From the NCBI GenBank assembly GCA_937950405.1, contig CALFDH010000061.1, positions 1 to 39,492 on the forward strand: a stretch of DNA of 39,492 nt, read 5' to 3'. This document shows positions 7,594-16,740 of this stretch, piece after piece (within the stretch, counting starts at the first letter, position 1; each line of letters starts with the position of its first letter). Under the pieces are notes generated by a model. That model saw only the letters and a program-made list of their open reading frames with translations. It was not told the origin of the DNA and ran no database searches. The stretch is from an uncultured Meiothermus sp. (GTDB lineage: Bacteria; Deinococcota; Deinococci; Deinococcales; Thermaceae). The position numbers and the translations under genes are program-made.

Positions 7594-7631
7594 GAAAATC
7601 ATGCTACGGGCGCAATACCCGAATGATTTTC
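7594..7631 (-). terminator. Nested inverted repeat downstream of the Pat-like gene
   Basis: GAAAATCAT (7594-7602) and ATGATTTTC (7623-7631) are perfect 9-bp arms, enclosing CGGG/CCCG. A separate 11-bp pair (TTGCGCCCGTA 7552-7562, TACGGGCGCAA 7605-7615) offers an alternative fold. It lies 37 bases beyond the Pat-like stop and ends in a T-rich arm on the minus strand, so a terminator is likely. Confidence 0.5.
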
Positions 7632-7667
7632 GATCATGCCATTATCCAAAACATAGACGGGAGGTAC

Positions 7668-9965
7668 TTAGCCTCTGAGCCGAACCTGGGCCTCGGTGAC
7701 GGCGGTGTTTTCGGGAGTAGCCCGCAGGGACAGCTCGAGGCTTTCAACCTCGGGTAGTTCTTCGACCAATCTTGAGACCCGTAGCAGAATGTCCTGCAAG
7801 CTTTCCAGGTGGGCCTTGCCAGACAGGGGCTCGAGCATTTCCAGCGCTTCGCTATCGTTGAGGGGGGCAATACGGATGCCCAGGGCCTGTTCGCCCAGCG
7901 GCAGCCCTGTCAGGGCCAGCGTCAGCACCGAGCCAAACAAAGGGTCGCCCTTGACCCGCAGGGCCAGGGCAATCCCCTCTGCTGTGAAGCCTGTCTCCAG
8001 GCCAAAATACCTCAGCAGTTGGGCGGTCTGGGCTTTGTTCAAAGCGCCCTTGAGGCTGGCTACCAGGGCTCGAGCCTCGTCTTCTTGCACCCCGTGGTCG
8101 GGGATTTCCCCCGGCGGCTTTTTGCGCCACCGGGCATAGGCGTAGGCGGCAGCCAGGGCCTTGCCCGCCGACTCGGGGAAGCGGTACGAGGGCACCTGTT
8201 CTTCGCCGAGCCGCACCCGGGGTCGCCCGGCGGTCATGAAACAGGTCAGGACGGGGATGTTCACCCCTTGTCCCCTGGCCTCGTGGAAGGCTGTGCGCAG
8301 GGCTTCGGCCACCTCGTCCAGGGTGGCATAGCCCAGCGGAACGAATAAGGCAATGGCTGCGTCGTAGCCGCCGGCCAGAAGCTCTCTGGCTGCTTGCAGG
8401 TAATCCTGGGCAGAGGCCCTCGAGCCCAGGTCGCGCACCTCAGCGGTCAGGCCCTCCGTCTCGAGCGCCTCCCAGGCCAGATTCGCCGGCCCCGAAGCAT
8501 TGCTCAAGAGGGCGACGCGAGTGCCTTCCGGTAAGGGCTGGTGGGCCAGCACGGCGGCAATATCAAACATTTCCTCCAGATTTTCCGCCCGCACCACCCC
8601 CGCTTGTTTGAACAGGGCCTCTACCACCGGGTCGCGGCCTGGCCGCACGGCCAGAATGGGCTTTTTCCGCCCTATCCGCCTTGCCAGCCGCGCAAAACGC
8701 CGGGGGTTGCCGAACGACTCCACATACAAGAGGATCAGCCCGGTGGCGGGGTCTTCCTCCCAGTACTGGAGCAGGTCGTTGGAGGAGATATCTACCTTGG
8801 CCCCTAGCGAGACGAAGTTCGAGAACCCCAGGCCCATCTCGCGGGCGTACTCGAGCACGGCCAATCCCACTGCCCCGCTCTGGCTCGACATGGCCAGTCG
8901 GCCCCGAAGCGGCAACTTTGGGGCTAGCCCCGCACAAAGCTGCACCTCCGGACTGGTGCTCATCAGGGCCAGCGAACCCGGCCCCAAAAGGCGCATACCA
9001 TAGTGTCGACAGGTTGCCACCAGCGCTTTGATTTGCTGGGTATCCATGTCGGTGGTGACCACCATCAAAGCCCGCACCCCCCGCTGCCCGCAGGCCTCAG
9101 CGGCCTCCTGCACTTTTTCGCGCGGCGTGGTGATGATGGCCAGGTCTATGGGCCCCGGCACGGCCTTGATGGAGGTGTAGGCCAGCATCGAGCCCACTAC
9201 CGGAACCTCGCCCGCCGCAGGAGTGGCGGCAGTATTGACGGGATAGACCGGGCCCTGGAAACGGTTGAGCACCAGGTGCTCCAGAACCTGATAGCCCACG
9301 CTGCTGGGGTCGCGGGAGGCGCCCACCACGGCCACCCCTTTTGGGCGCAAGACCGGCATGAGCGAAGCCACCGTAGCCACCCGCTCGCGCAGCTCGAACT
9401 TGGCGACCATTTCCGGGCTGGGTTCAATCTCAAAGCTGACCTCGACCTCGCCAGAGTCGGCGTGGGACTCCACCTTGAAGCCGCTGGCCTTGAACACATC
9501 CAGCATCTGCTTGTTTTCAGCCAGGGTGAAAGCATGGAAACGACGAATGCCCCGCTGAACTCCAATCAAAGCCAGCCGCTCGAGCAAGAGCGACCCCAGC
9601 CCCCTGCCTTGATACCAGTCATCCACCAGGAAAGCTACCTCAGCGGAGGTAGAACCCGGCCCCTCCTGCACATACTCGCCGGTAGCAATGATGCGCTCGG
9701 GGTCGCCCGAGAGCACCACCAAGGTGACTTTGTCTTCGTCGGCAGGCTTGCGAAGCAGCAGGTCTGCGGCGGTTTCGGGGCGCACCTCGGAGAAAAATCG
9801 GAAGGTACGGGCCTGGGGCGAGAGGCGCTCCAGGAATTCCACAAACAGCTCCCGGTCCTCGGGCCGGGCAGGCCGCAGGGTGGCGGTGCGCCCATCCTTG
9901 AGCAGGATGGGGCCGGACTCGAGGGCATACTGCGGGGTAGGGGGAGGAATGTAGCGCTGGGGCAT
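7668..9965 (-). CDS. GNAT / acyl-CoA synthetase-like fusion, Pat-type protein acetyltransferase
   Basis: A 765-residue protein. A GNAT domain occupies residues 20-185, with the acetyl-CoA loop VDDWYQGRGLGSLLLERL at 114-131. An NDP-forming acyl-CoA synthetase-like region follows: a CoA-binding Rossmann part (VAVVGASRDPSSVGYQV, 211-227), a succinyl-CoA-ligase-like part (AMSSQSGAVG, SLGAKVDISSNDL), and a C-terminal ATP-grasp remnant. GNAT-first order matches the actinobacterial type of Pat lysine acetyltransferases. The synthetase half looks dead. RPGRDPVVEALFKQAGVVRA (441-460) lacks the SHTGALAG segment with the phosphorylated His, and the ATP-grasp jumps from residue 670 to DPLFGSV without its nucleotide-binding core. 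Likely role: reversible acetylation control of metabolic enzymes. The ATG at 9965 follows AGGA. Confidence 0.85.
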   Translation of the reverse strand: MPQRYIPPPTPQYALESGPILLKDGRTATLRPARPEDRELFVEFLERLSPQARTFRFFSEVRPETAADLLLRKPADEDKVTLVVLSGDPERIIATGEYVQEGPGSTSAEVAFLVDDWYQGRGLGSLLLERLALIGVQRGIRRFHAFTLAENKQMLDVFKASGFKVESHADSGEVEVSFEIEPSPEMVAKFELRERVATVASLMPVLRPKGVAVVGASRDPSSVGYQVLEHLVLNRFQGPVYPVNTAATPAAGEVPVVGSMLAYTSIKAVPGPIDLAIITTPREKVQEAAEACGQRGVRALMVVTTDMDTQQIKALVATCRHYGMRLLGPGSLALMSTSPEVQLCAGLAPKLPLRGRLAMSSQSGAVGLAVLEYAREMGLGFSNFVSLGAKVDISSNDLLQYWEEDPATGLILLYVESFGNPRRFARLARRIGRKKPILAVRPGRDPVVEALFKQAGVVRAENLEEMFDIAAVLAHQPLPEGTRVALLSNASGPANLAWEALETEGLTAEVRDLGSRASAQDYLQAARELLAGGYDAAIALFVPLGYATLDEVAEALRTAFHEARGQGVNIPVLTCFMTAGRPRVRLGEEQVPSYRFPESAGKALAAAYAYARWRKKPPGEIPDHGVQEDEARALVASLKGALNKAQTAQLLRYFGLETGFTAEGIALALRVKGDPLFGSVLTLALTGLPLGEQALGIRIAPLNDSEALEMLEPLSGKAHLESLQDILLRVSRLVEELPEVESLELSLRATPENTAVTEAQVRLRG

Positions 9966-10119
9966 AAAACCGTCCTGCCTAACAGCATAGCGGTATACGC
10001 TGAGGCAGACCGTCTGCTGACTTGGGCCAAACCGCTGGAAGGCTTTTCTATCTTTTGGAAAGCACCCGAATGTATATTGGCAGTTGGTGCGATTTTCCTC
10101 TTCGCGGTAACGTTATAGT

Positions 10120-10506
10120 ATGCGACTCAAAACAAAGTTCTGGCTCGAGTCAGATTCGGGTGACTTTCTGCTGGGGCCCGGCACCTTGCGGCTGTTGGTC
10201 GCCATAGCAGAGCAGGGTAGCCTCAAGGCGGGGGCTAAGGCCATCGGACTTAGTTATCGTGGGGCTTGGAACAGGCTCAACAAAGCTGAGGAGGGGCTCA
10301 CTTTTCCCCTGCTAGAACGACACTCCGGAGGGGAAGGAGGGGGGGGTAGTACCCTCACGGTTGAAGCCCGGGAGCTTGTAAAGCGTTATCGGCGCTTTGT
10401 TCAAGAGGTAGAAGGGGCCCTCGAGGCCCGCTTTGCCGAGGCTTTTGCCGACTGGCGTATAGATACCGATGTTTTGCAAAACGTAAATATAAAAAGAAAC
10501 AAATGA
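10120..10506 (+). CDS. ModE-like winged-helix regulator without molybdate-binding domain
   Basis: This 128-residue protein corresponds to the DNA-binding N-terminal domain of ModE. It contains LLVAIAEQGSLKAGAKAIGL and SYRGAWNRLN (helix-turn-helix), then the wing HSGGEGGGGSTLTVEARELV, equivalent to the E. coli ModE GGKGGGG loop. The C-terminal TOBE/Mop domains that bind molybdate are absent, so the signal it senses is unclear. The mRNA may be leaderless: TAACGT (10108-10113) lies 6 bases before the ATG and no ribosome site is visible. No molybdate transport or cofactor gene is nearby. Downstream is a palindrome plus a strong promoter (10520-10586), possibly its target. Confidence 0.8.
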   Translation: MRLKTKFWLESDSGDFLLGPGTLRLLVAIAEQGSLKAGAKAIGLSYRGAWNRLNKAEEGLTFPLLERHSGGEGGGGSTLTVEARELVKRYRRFVQEVEGALEARFAEAFADWRIDTDVLQNVNIKRNK

Positions 10507-10519
10507 TAGTTTTTTAGTT

Positions 10520-10586
10520 TTACATTTTGCGCAATGTAAGATATTTTACGCAAAGTGTTGACACGAAAAATGCTACATGTTAGTAT
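10520..10586 (+). promoter_or_regulatory. Palindromic operator and strong promoter downstream of the modE-like gene
   Basis: TTACATTTTGCGCAATGTAA (10520-10539) is a perfect inverted repeat with 7-bp arms. Part of it, ATTTTGCGCAATGT, recurs imperfectly 19 bases on as ATTTTACGCAAAGT (10543-10556). Directly after come TTGACA (10558-10563), a 17-base spacer and TAGTAT (10581-10586), a near-consensus promoter. It points into a region with no convincing gene. Confidence 0.7.
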
Positions 10587-11002
10587 TCAGATGCCAGACG
10601 CTTCATGTACCGCTCCCCGGTTGCCAGACCGGGGAGTCCTCCTGTTTAGGGTGCTCTTCACAAAGATGGAGCCATCGGGGGGTTATGAATCCTCTGTCCC
10701 AGCCAAGACCGTAGCCACCTGGACGGGCGGCCACGTCAGTGAAGTGCGCAAGTAGGAAAGACAGCTAAGTGGGCCCGCGATAGAAATATCATGCTGACTA
10801 GCGGAAGTGCGAATTCTGGGGTTTGCAGCGGCGCGGCCTCGTGAATCACCCTTTCCCTACCCATTACGTTTCTATCGTGGAGGTACTTATGTAAAGGTAA
10901 ACTCCCCCTTGCAGGAGGGGGAGGTATGGGCTCGCAAGCCAGGTATGGTTTCAGGACGGTTTCCACAAATACCTGGCTCAGCCGTCCTCGACTGTGACAG
11001 GT
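10587..11002 (+). other. Structured non-coding region, possible ncRNA or mobile-element remnant
   Basis: No convincing reading frame is seen between the promoter at 10558 and ftsH. The region holds a perfect 8-bp GC-rich hairpin (CTCCCCGG 10613-10620 / CCGGGGAG 10629-10636). A segment at 10656-10734 resembles 37840-37917. A 9-bp inverted repeat, CGATAGAAA (10778-10786) / TTTCTATCG (10869-10877), encloses 82 bases, and a 7-bp hairpin lies at 10902-10923 (CTCCCCC / GGGGGAG). The inverted pair AGCCAGGTAT / ATACCTGGCT spans about 10938-10980. The density of inverted repeats fits either a structured transcript or decayed insertion-sequence ends. Confidence 0.45.
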
Positions 11003-11027
11003 AAAATACTTGCCAGGAGAGGCAAGT
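11003..11027 (-). terminator. ftsH terminator
   Basis: On the minus strand ACTTGCC (11027-11021) pairs with GGCAAGT (11014-11008) around TCTCCT, followed by ATTTTAC. It begins 17 bases after the ftsH stop codon. Confidence 0.7.
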
Positions 11028-11044
11028 GTTTGTGGAAGCCGCGA

Positions 11045-12913
11045 TCAGATCTCAGGATTAAAAGCTGCTGGAGCTACTGCTTCGGGACGTTTGGTCTGAG
11101 CGATAATCTCACGCACGCGCTCACCCTGGACGATTTCAGACTCCAAGAGTTCCTCGGCTAGCCGGTGCATGGCCTCAGTGTTGCTGGACAAAACCTGCTT
11201 GGCTTTTTCGTAGGCCCGATCCAGAATGGCCTGAATATCGGCGTCAATCAGGCGGCTGGTTTCTTCGGAATGGTCTTGCTTTTTGGCGATTTCTTCCCCC
11301 AGAAAAATCGGCCCCTGGTTGGAACCCCAGGCCACGTTCTTGAAGTGATCGCCCATGCCCCAGTCCAGTACCATCTGCTTGGCCAGGCTGGTGGCCTGCT
11401 TGAAGTCGTTGGCGGCCCCGGTGGTGATGGTGCCCACAAATAGCTCCTCGGCAGCCCGGCCAGCCAGGGTCATGGCCAGGGTGTCCTCGAGGTGCTCTTT
11501 GCTCATCAGGATGCGTTCCTCGGGCTTGCTCCAGCGCACCCCCAGGGCCATCCCCCGGGGCACAATCGAGACCTTCTCGGTCTTGTCGGCATACGGCAGC
11601 ACCTCACCAGCAATGGCGTGACCCGCTTCGTGGTAGGCCACCGCCCGCTTTTCCTGCTCGCTGAGTTTGAGGGTACCCCGCTCCAGACCCAGCATGATTT
11701 TGTCGAGTGCGGTCTGGAAGTGTATGTTGGCAATCTCGGTGGCGTTTTCGCGGGCGGCTTGCAGGGCCGCTTCGTTCACCAGGTTTTTCAGGTCGGCACC
11801 GCTGAACTGCGGGGTGAGGCGGGCCAGGTTGTTCACATCCACATCGGGGGCGAACTTCTTGCCCCGCATGTGCACCTGCAAAATTTCCTTGCGCTCTTCC
11901 AGGGTGGGTAGCCCAATCACCACCTGGCGGTCGAAGCGTCCGGGGCGCAACAGGGCCGGATCCAGAATGTCCGGGCGGTTGGTCGCGGCTAGCACGATTA
12001 CGCTGGTGTCCTTCTCGAAGCCGTCCATCTCCGAGAGAATCTGGTTGAGTGTTTGCTCCCGCTCGTCGTGGCCGCCGCCAATACCGGCGCCACGCTTGCG
12101 CCCAATCGAGTCCAGCTCGTCAATAAAGATGATGGCGGGGGCGTTGCGACGGGCCTCCTCAAACAGAGTACGCACCCGGCTGGCCCCCACCCCCACAAAC
12201 ATCTCCATGAACTCCGAGGCCGAAACCGAGAAGAAGGGTACGCCGGCCTCCCCGGCCACGGCACGGGTCAGGAGGGTTTTGCCTGTTCCCGGCGGCCCGA
12301 CCAGCAGCACACCCTTGGGAATCTCGGCCCCAATGGCAATGTACTTCTGTGGGTTTTTGAGAAAGTCCACCACCTCCATTAGCTCCCGCTTGGCCTCGGT
12401 GTGACCGGCCACATCCTTGAAGGTGGTGTTGACCCGTTTTTCTTTACCGTACTGGCGGGCCCGGCTCTGCCCAAACTGCATAACCTGGCCAGCTCCCCCC
12501 TGCGAACGCATGAAGAAGAACCACCAGAAGCCAATCAGAAGCAGAATCGGCAGGAGGGTAAACAGTAACTGTCCCCACATGCTGGGGGGGCGGTTGGTAA
12601 TTTCGACCCCATTCTGGCGCAGCAGGTTAGTGAACTGTGGGTCACTGAAGCCCGGTGGGAGAGCGATGACCGTAAAGCGGTCGGTGGTTTCGGTTGTGTT
12701 GCCAACCTGAATGCGCTCGGGGGCTTTGAAAAAGCCGTTGATGCGGCCTTCTTGCAACACTACCCTGGCCACCTTACCTTGCTCGACATAGGCGATAAAA
12801 TCGCTGTACGAGACCGTGGTGCGGGCGTTGTTGCTGCCGCCAAATAGGGTAAAGAGCCAGTAGGCCAGTATGACGACAATGACCAAGCTCCAGGGATTGA
12901 TACGCGTAGGCAA
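11045..12913 (-). CDS. ftsH: ATP-dependent zinc metalloprotease FtsH
   Basis: A membrane-anchored AAA+ protease that degrades unassembled membrane proteins and regulators. With the TTG start at 12913 it has 622 residues: a first membrane helix ([16 protein letters not shown], 9-24), an external domain, a second helix ([20 protein letters not shown], 116-135), Walker A GPPGTGKT (206-213), Walker [10 protein letters not shown], the second region of homology through RPGRFDR, and the zinc site HEAGH. The TTG is preferred because a perfect GGAGGT lies 6 bases upstream. An in-frame ATG at 13009 would add 32 residues but overlaps a 17-bp palindrome and has no ribosome site. It is a single-gene unit, with a terminator at 11003. 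Confidence 0.95.
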   Translation of the reverse strand: MPTRINPWSLVIVVILAYWLFTLFGGSNNARTTVSYSDFIAYVEQGKVARVVLQEGRINGFFKAPERIQVGNTTETTDRFTVIALPPGFSDPQFTNLLRQNGVEITNRPPSMWGQLLFTLLPILLLIGFWWFFFMRSQGGAGQVMQFGQSRARQYGKEKRVNTTFKDVAGHTEAKRELMEVVDFLKNPQKYIAIGAEIPKGVLLVGPPGTGKTLLTRAVAGEAGVPFFSVSASEFMEMFVGVGASRVRTLFEEARRNAPAIIFIDELDSIGRKRGAGIGGGHDEREQTLNQILSEMDGFEKDTSVIVLAATNRPDILDPALLRPGRFDRQVVIGLPTLEERKEILQVHMRGKKFAPDVDVNNLARLTPQFSGADLKNLVNEAALQAARENATEIANIHFQTALDKIMLGLERGTLKLSEQEKRAVAYHEAGHAIAGEVLPYADKTEKVSIVPRGMALGVRWSKPEERILMSKEHLEDTLAMTLAGRAAEELFVGTITTGAANDFKQATSLAKQMVLDWGMGDHFKNVAWGSNQGPIFLGEEIAKKQDHSEETSRLIDADIQAILDRAYEKAKQVLSSNTEAMHRLAEELLESEIVQGERVREIIAQTKRPEAVAPAAFNPEI

Positions 12914-13296
12914 AACGTAACCTCCATTAGGTACCCGCCGGGCGGGCGATGCATAATTCACCGATTCAACGGCGAACTGACGCACCTTAACTGAGTATAT
13001 GGTACTCAATCCCGGTGTGAGGAATGAGTCCTAGGGTGTAAAGCGGGTGGGGGAGAAGGTTTATGCGGGGTATTGTTTAGTTTGCAAATCTGCAGAGCTC
13101 ATTTCCAAATAACTGTGCTTCGCGATACCTGATGCTATGTCAGACTGAGTGCGGTGGACCATATATGCTGGGAGTGCTCTGTGAAGATCGCGATAGCTGG
13201 AGATAGCGGGCACTTTGCGAGTTCCATTGTATTGAGTTCGTAGCCTGTTGCTTATCCTTCGGCACTCATTGCTTTCAGCTTTCCGCCTTATGATGG
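12914..13296. other. ftsH-TPR divergent intergenic region with a 17-bp palindrome
   Basis: Divergent promoter region between ftsH and the TPR gene. It contains the perfect inverted repeat TGAGTATATGGTACTCA (12992-13008, 6-bp arms), a candidate operator for ftsH. From 13050 to 13280 the base composition is more AT-rich than in the genes on either side, and no convincing gene is seen. A minus-strand frame of about 80 codons there has no recognisable features. Confidence 0.5.
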
Positions 13297-14667
13297 ATGG
13301 CAATGCAAGCGGTTCTCGAGGCCCTCCACCAAGGCGACTACGATACGGCGTTTGAGACGTTGATACGCACTCTTGCGCTGGCGCAGGGGCAGGATGCAGC
13401 CGAGGCAGCCTTGCTGCTGGCCGAGGCTTATTCGCTGTATGGGGAAGGGGGTATTGAGGGGGCCAACCGCGCTCTGGAAGAAGGTCTGGGCAGTGTTCCC
13501 TCCCTCGAGGCCCACCCCCGCTACCGCGCCATTCTGGGCGAGATGCGCGCCCTGGAGGGGGCCTCGGAAGAAGATGTGCGGCAAATTTTGCCCCAGACCC
13601 ACGACCCCCGTGCGCTCTACCACCAGGCCCAGGCCCTGATGTACCTGGGCTTGCCCGAAGAGGCGCTGGAGATTTTGAACCGGCCCCTCGAGCTGCCCGC
13701 TTTCCTGGCCTGGCGGGCCCAAACCCTGCGGGGCAAGGCCCTGGAGCGCCTGGGCCAGGCTGCCGAGGCGGCTGCTGCTTACAGGGAGGCCGCGCGGCTG
13801 GCCGTAGGGCTGGAACACTACTGGAACCTGATAGATGCGGCGGCGATGTTCGTGGAGGCCGGAATGGGCCAGGAAGCCCTGGAGACCCTGCGGGAAGCAG
13901 AGCCCGACGCCCCCGAGCTCGAGGACCCCGAGGACGCGGCCACCCGCTACTACCTCGAGGCCCGCAGCCAGCTTTTGTTGGGCAACCCCAGCCTGGCCCT
14001 CGAGGCCATCCAGCGCGCTTTGGCCAAAGAGCGCGAAGGAGCCGAGGCGGCCCACGGCACCCCCCTGGTCCACGGACAAGCCCTCATGCAACTGGGCTAC
14101 CCCCGCGAGGCCATCGAGGCTTTCCGCGAGGCCGTTCGGCGGGCCGAAGACTCTGACAAAAGTTACGCCCTGCACGAACTGGCGGTGGCCTGCCTGGAAG
14201 CGGGCGAACTGGCCGAAGCCGAGTCGGCCTTACGCGAGGTCTTGCGCGACCCCGAGTATGGCCACCAGGGCGAAGCCTATGGCGACCTGGCCGAGATTCT
14301 CTACCGCCTGGGCCGCTACGAAGAAGCCTCCCAGGCCGCCCAACAAGCCATTCAGTTGGGCAGTCTAAGCGCCGGGTATCTGATTCTGGGTAACCTGGCT
14401 TACGACCTGTTGCACCTGGAAGAGGCCCTCGAGCACTACACCAAAGCCTGCGAAGAAGCCCCCGAAGGCAGCCGCGACTGGGTTACGGCCCAGCAAATGG
14501 TGGTGGATACCCTGGCCCAGCTGGGGTTTCGTCGCCCTGACGAAATAATTTCGCGTAGTGAAGCCGTATTGCCGTATTTGCACCCGGCGGACGAATGGCA
14601 CCAGACCCTCAACAATTACCTCGAGCGGGCCAGAAGCCTGATGGGCGGCAGCCGGACGCTGAACTAG
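13297..14667 (+). CDS. Tetratricopeptide repeat protein
   Basis: A 456-residue, almost entirely helical and strongly acidic protein made of TPR-like repeats. Clear units include ALYHQAQALMYLGLPEEALE, GKALERLGQAAEAAAAYREA, GQALMQLGYPREAIEAFREA and LAEILYRLGRYEEASQAAQQ. There is no signal peptide or membrane segment, so it is probably a cytoplasmic scaffold or binding protein with an unknown partner. The start region is ATG-rich (13290, 13293, 13297, 13303). 13297 and 13303 are in frame and neither has a strong ribosome site. It stands alone, divergent from ftsH. Confidence 0.85.
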   Translation: MAMQAVLEALHQGDYDTAFETLIRTLALAQGQDAAEAALLLAEAYSLYGEGGIEGANRALEEGLGSVPSLEAHPRYRAILGEMRALEGASEEDVRQILPQTHDPRALYHQAQALMYLGLPEEALEILNRPLELPAFLAWRAQTLRGKALERLGQAAEAAAAYREAARLAVGLEHYWNLIDAAAMFVEAGMGQEALETLREAEPDAPELEDPEDAATRYYLEARSQLLLGNPSLALEAIQRALAKEREGAEAAHGTPLVHGQALMQLGYPREAIEAFREAVRRAEDSDKSYALHELAVACLEAGELAEAESALREVLRDPEYGHQGEAYGDLAEILYRLGRYEEASQAAQQAIQLGSLSAGYLILGNLAYDLLHLEEALEHYTKACEEAPEGSRDWVTAQQMVVDTLAQLGFRRPDEIISRSEAVLPYLHPADEWHQTLNNYLERARSLMGGSRTLN

Positions 14668-14802
14668 TGGACTCGCAGTCCAACAATCGGTTAGGTCTCC
14701 CCTGGCCTTGGCTGTTATTCCTGGGCGTAGGCGGCGTGGCGAGGATCTTGTACTGTGACAGGATTCTTGAAACATTGCCCAACCCCAAACCCAAGTCCAG
14801 CC

Positions 14803-15822
14803 TCAAGTACCCCGGAACCCTCTTAGCTTGATGGGTTGGTTGAGCCGAGTGCTCTCGTAGGCGGCCAGCACCAGCCTAACGGCTTCCAGACCATCTTCGC
14901 CAGTACAAATTACCGGACCTTCACCCCGAATGGCCGCCAGAAAGTTGGCGATGTGTCGGGTGTGGTTGGGCGCTCCGGCGAAGTCGTAGATGGCCACGTC
15001 CGGCTCGGCCCAGGCTGTGCTGGGAGAAGCGCGGAAGCTGTGGCGCAACACTGGCTTGCCGTAGCGGTTGGTGTACTCGAGGGCTCCCTCGGTTCCATAG
15101 ATCCAGAAACCCTCTTCCCACCCCGTAGCCGACCAGGAGGTCTCCACCTCGCCCAGGGCTCCGCTGACAAAGCGCAGCGAGGCGTGGGCGGTGTCCTCGA
15201 CCTCGATGAAGAACTTGAGGGTCGCCATCCGGGCGAAGATTTCCTCCACCGGGCCGCCAAAGTAACGGGCTAGGTCGAACATGTGGCAGCCGTTGTCGAG
15301 CAGCGTTCCGCCGCCGGCCAGGGCTTTCTTGCCGAAAGAAGCCCGTACCTGGGGGCTTCCGCCCCAGTCGTGGGCCTGGCGCAAGCGGATAAACGTCACG
15401 CGGCCCAGGGCACCGCTATCCAGGATTTGTCTGGCCTTGAAGGCGGCGCCGTTGGAGCGCAGGTGGTGGTTGATTTGTAGCGTCACCCCGGCTCTGGCTG
15501 TGGCCCGGATCATGGCGCTGGCCTCTCGAATGGACAGCGAGATGGGCTTTTCGCACAGGATGTGCTTGCCGGCCCTGGCCGCTGCGAGGGTAACGGGGTA
15601 GTGCAGCGCATTGGGGGTGCAGACCGAAACGGCCTCGATTTCCGCTAACCTCAGCAGGTCGCGGTAATCGCTAAAAACATGGGGGATGTTCCACTCGCGT
15701 TGGCGGGCCTCGAGGGCAGCGGGGTTGATGTCGGCCAGTGCCACTACCTCGGCACCACTGGCCACATAGCCCTTGTAGTGCGACAACGCTATGCCGCCCG
15801 CCCCGATAATCCCGACCTTCAT
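14803..15822 (-). CDS. Gfo/Idh/MocA family oxidoreductase
   Basis: A 339-residue NAD(P)-dependent sugar or cyclitol dehydrogenase. The Rossmann start is [20 protein letters not shown], with an acidic strand-2 end ([10 protein letters not shown]). The family motif appears as [13 protein letters not shown], where the Lys of EKP is catalytic, and the substrate-site motif as [19 protein letters not shown]. The ATG at 15822 follows GGAG and overlaps the ThuA stop by 4 bases (ATGA), so the two genes are translationally coupled. The substrate cannot be named. Pairing with ThuA is typical of sugar or sugar-acid catabolism. An upstream in-frame extension with Pro/Arg-rich composition is the antisense shadow of thuA. 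Confidence 0.9.
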   Translation of the reverse strand: MKVGIIGAGGIALSHYKGYVASGAEVVALADINPAALEARQREWNIPHVFSDYRDLLRLAEIEAVSVCTPNALHYPVTLAAARAGKHILCEKPISLSIREASAMIRATARAGVTLQINHHLRSNGAAFKARQILDSGALGRVTFIRLRQAHDWGGSPQVRASFGKKALAGGGTLLDNGCHMFDLARYFGGPVEEIFARMATLKFFIEVEDTAHASLRFVSGALGEVETSWSATGWEEGFWIYGTEGALEYTNRYGKPVLRHSFRASPSTAWAEPDVAIYDFAGAPNHTRHIANFLAAIRGEGPVICTGEDGLEAVRLVLAAYESTRLNQPIKLRGFRGT

Positions 15823-16538
15823 AGGGGCTCCAGAGGGGCCTGATTGGGGGCCTGGGTCACGTCCAGGTTGACCCGCTGCCGGGCCCAGACACAGGCGTTG
15901 GCCAGGATGCGCAGGATGTGCGGGTGGTGGTAGGTGGGAAAGGTTTCGTGGCCGGGGCGGAAGTAGAAGATGCGCCCGTGGCCCCGCGTCCAGGTACAAG
16001 CACTGCGGAACACCTCGCCCCCCTGAAACCAAGAGATCATCAGAAGCTCATCGGGCTCGGGGATGTCGAAGCGCTCGCCGTACATTTCTTCCTGGTGAAG
16101 CTCGAGGTACTCGGGAATGCCTTGCAGAATGGGGTGGTCGGGGCGCAGGTTCCACAAGCGTTCGCGTTCCCCGGCTTCGCGCCACTTGAGGCTACAAAAA
16201 GTGCCCATCAGGCGCTTGAAGATCTTGGCGTAGTGGCCCGAGTGCAGCACGATCAGGCCCATACCCGACAGCACCCGCAACTGTACCCGCTCCACCACGG
16301 CCTCGCTCACCTGGTCGTGGGCCAGATGCCCCCACCACAGCAACACCTCGGTATCGTCCAGAACCGCCTGGCTCAGCCCATGTTCGGGCTCCTCGAGGGT
16401 AGCCGTGCGCACCTTGAAGTCGCCCAGACCCTGCAAACCCTGCGCAATGGCGCCGTGAATGCCTCTAGGGTAGATACGGCGAACAGCTTCGTTCCTGTGC
16501 TCATGCAGGTATTCGTTCCAGATGGTCACTTTGGTCAT
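15819..16538 (-). CDS. ThuA domain protein (trehalose utilisation family)
   Basis: A 239-residue ThuA-like protein with a glutamine-amidotransferase-like fold. Features are [12 protein letters not shown] at the start, [54 protein letters not shown], and [20 protein letters not shown] near the end. ThuA proteins take part in uptake or modification of disaccharides, but the reaction is not well defined. It is first in a two-gene operon with the Gfo/Idh oxidoreductase (4-base overlap), supporting a joint role in oxidising a sugar. There is no signal peptide, so it is probably cytoplasmic. Confidence 0.88.
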   Translation of the reverse strand: MTKVTIWNEYLHEHRNEAVRRIYPRGIHGAIAQGLQGLGDFKVRTATLEEPEHGLSQAVLDDTEVLLWWGHLAHDQVSEAVVERVQLRVLSGMGLIVLHSGHYAKIFKRLMGTFCSLKWREAGERERLWNLRPDHPILQGIPEYLELHQEEMYGERFDIPEPDELLMISWFQGGEVFRSACTWTRGHGRIFYFRPGHETFPTYHHPHILRILANACVWARQRVNLDVTQAPNQAPLEPL

Positions 16539-16727
16539 GGTGTATTACCGGGTTATCACGGTCTGGGGTGGTTGGCGGTTTGATTCGAGGTTATTAGTTG
16601 AATCGCTAAATATCCGGTTCCTAGAAATATCCGAAACACTCGCATAGGCTGATCAGATTTTATCGGGATTGTGCAGGCTGGGTAGAAACCGCCGAGGCGA
16701 GCTGGGCCAGAAGGTGAGGTTGAATCA

Positions 16728-16733
16728 TAGAAT
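16728..16733 (+). promoter_or_regulatory. -10 box for a leaderless mgsA mRNA
   Basis: TAGAAT lies exactly 7 bases before the mgsA ATG and no ribosome site is present. This is the arrangement seen at leaderless genes in Thermus-Deinococcus bacteria. No clear -35 box is seen. Confidence 0.5.
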
Positions 16734-16740
16734 AAAGCCC

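Noticed and set aside
12914-13009. Upstream ATG (13009) for FtsH
   Set aside because: TTG 12913 has a perfect GGAGGT and fits the usual short N-terminus; the extension runs through a palindrome and likely promoter.
13061-13303. Minus-strand frame of about 80 codons upstream of the TPR gene
   Set aside because: No ribosome site, no recognisable motif, AT-rich intergenic composition.
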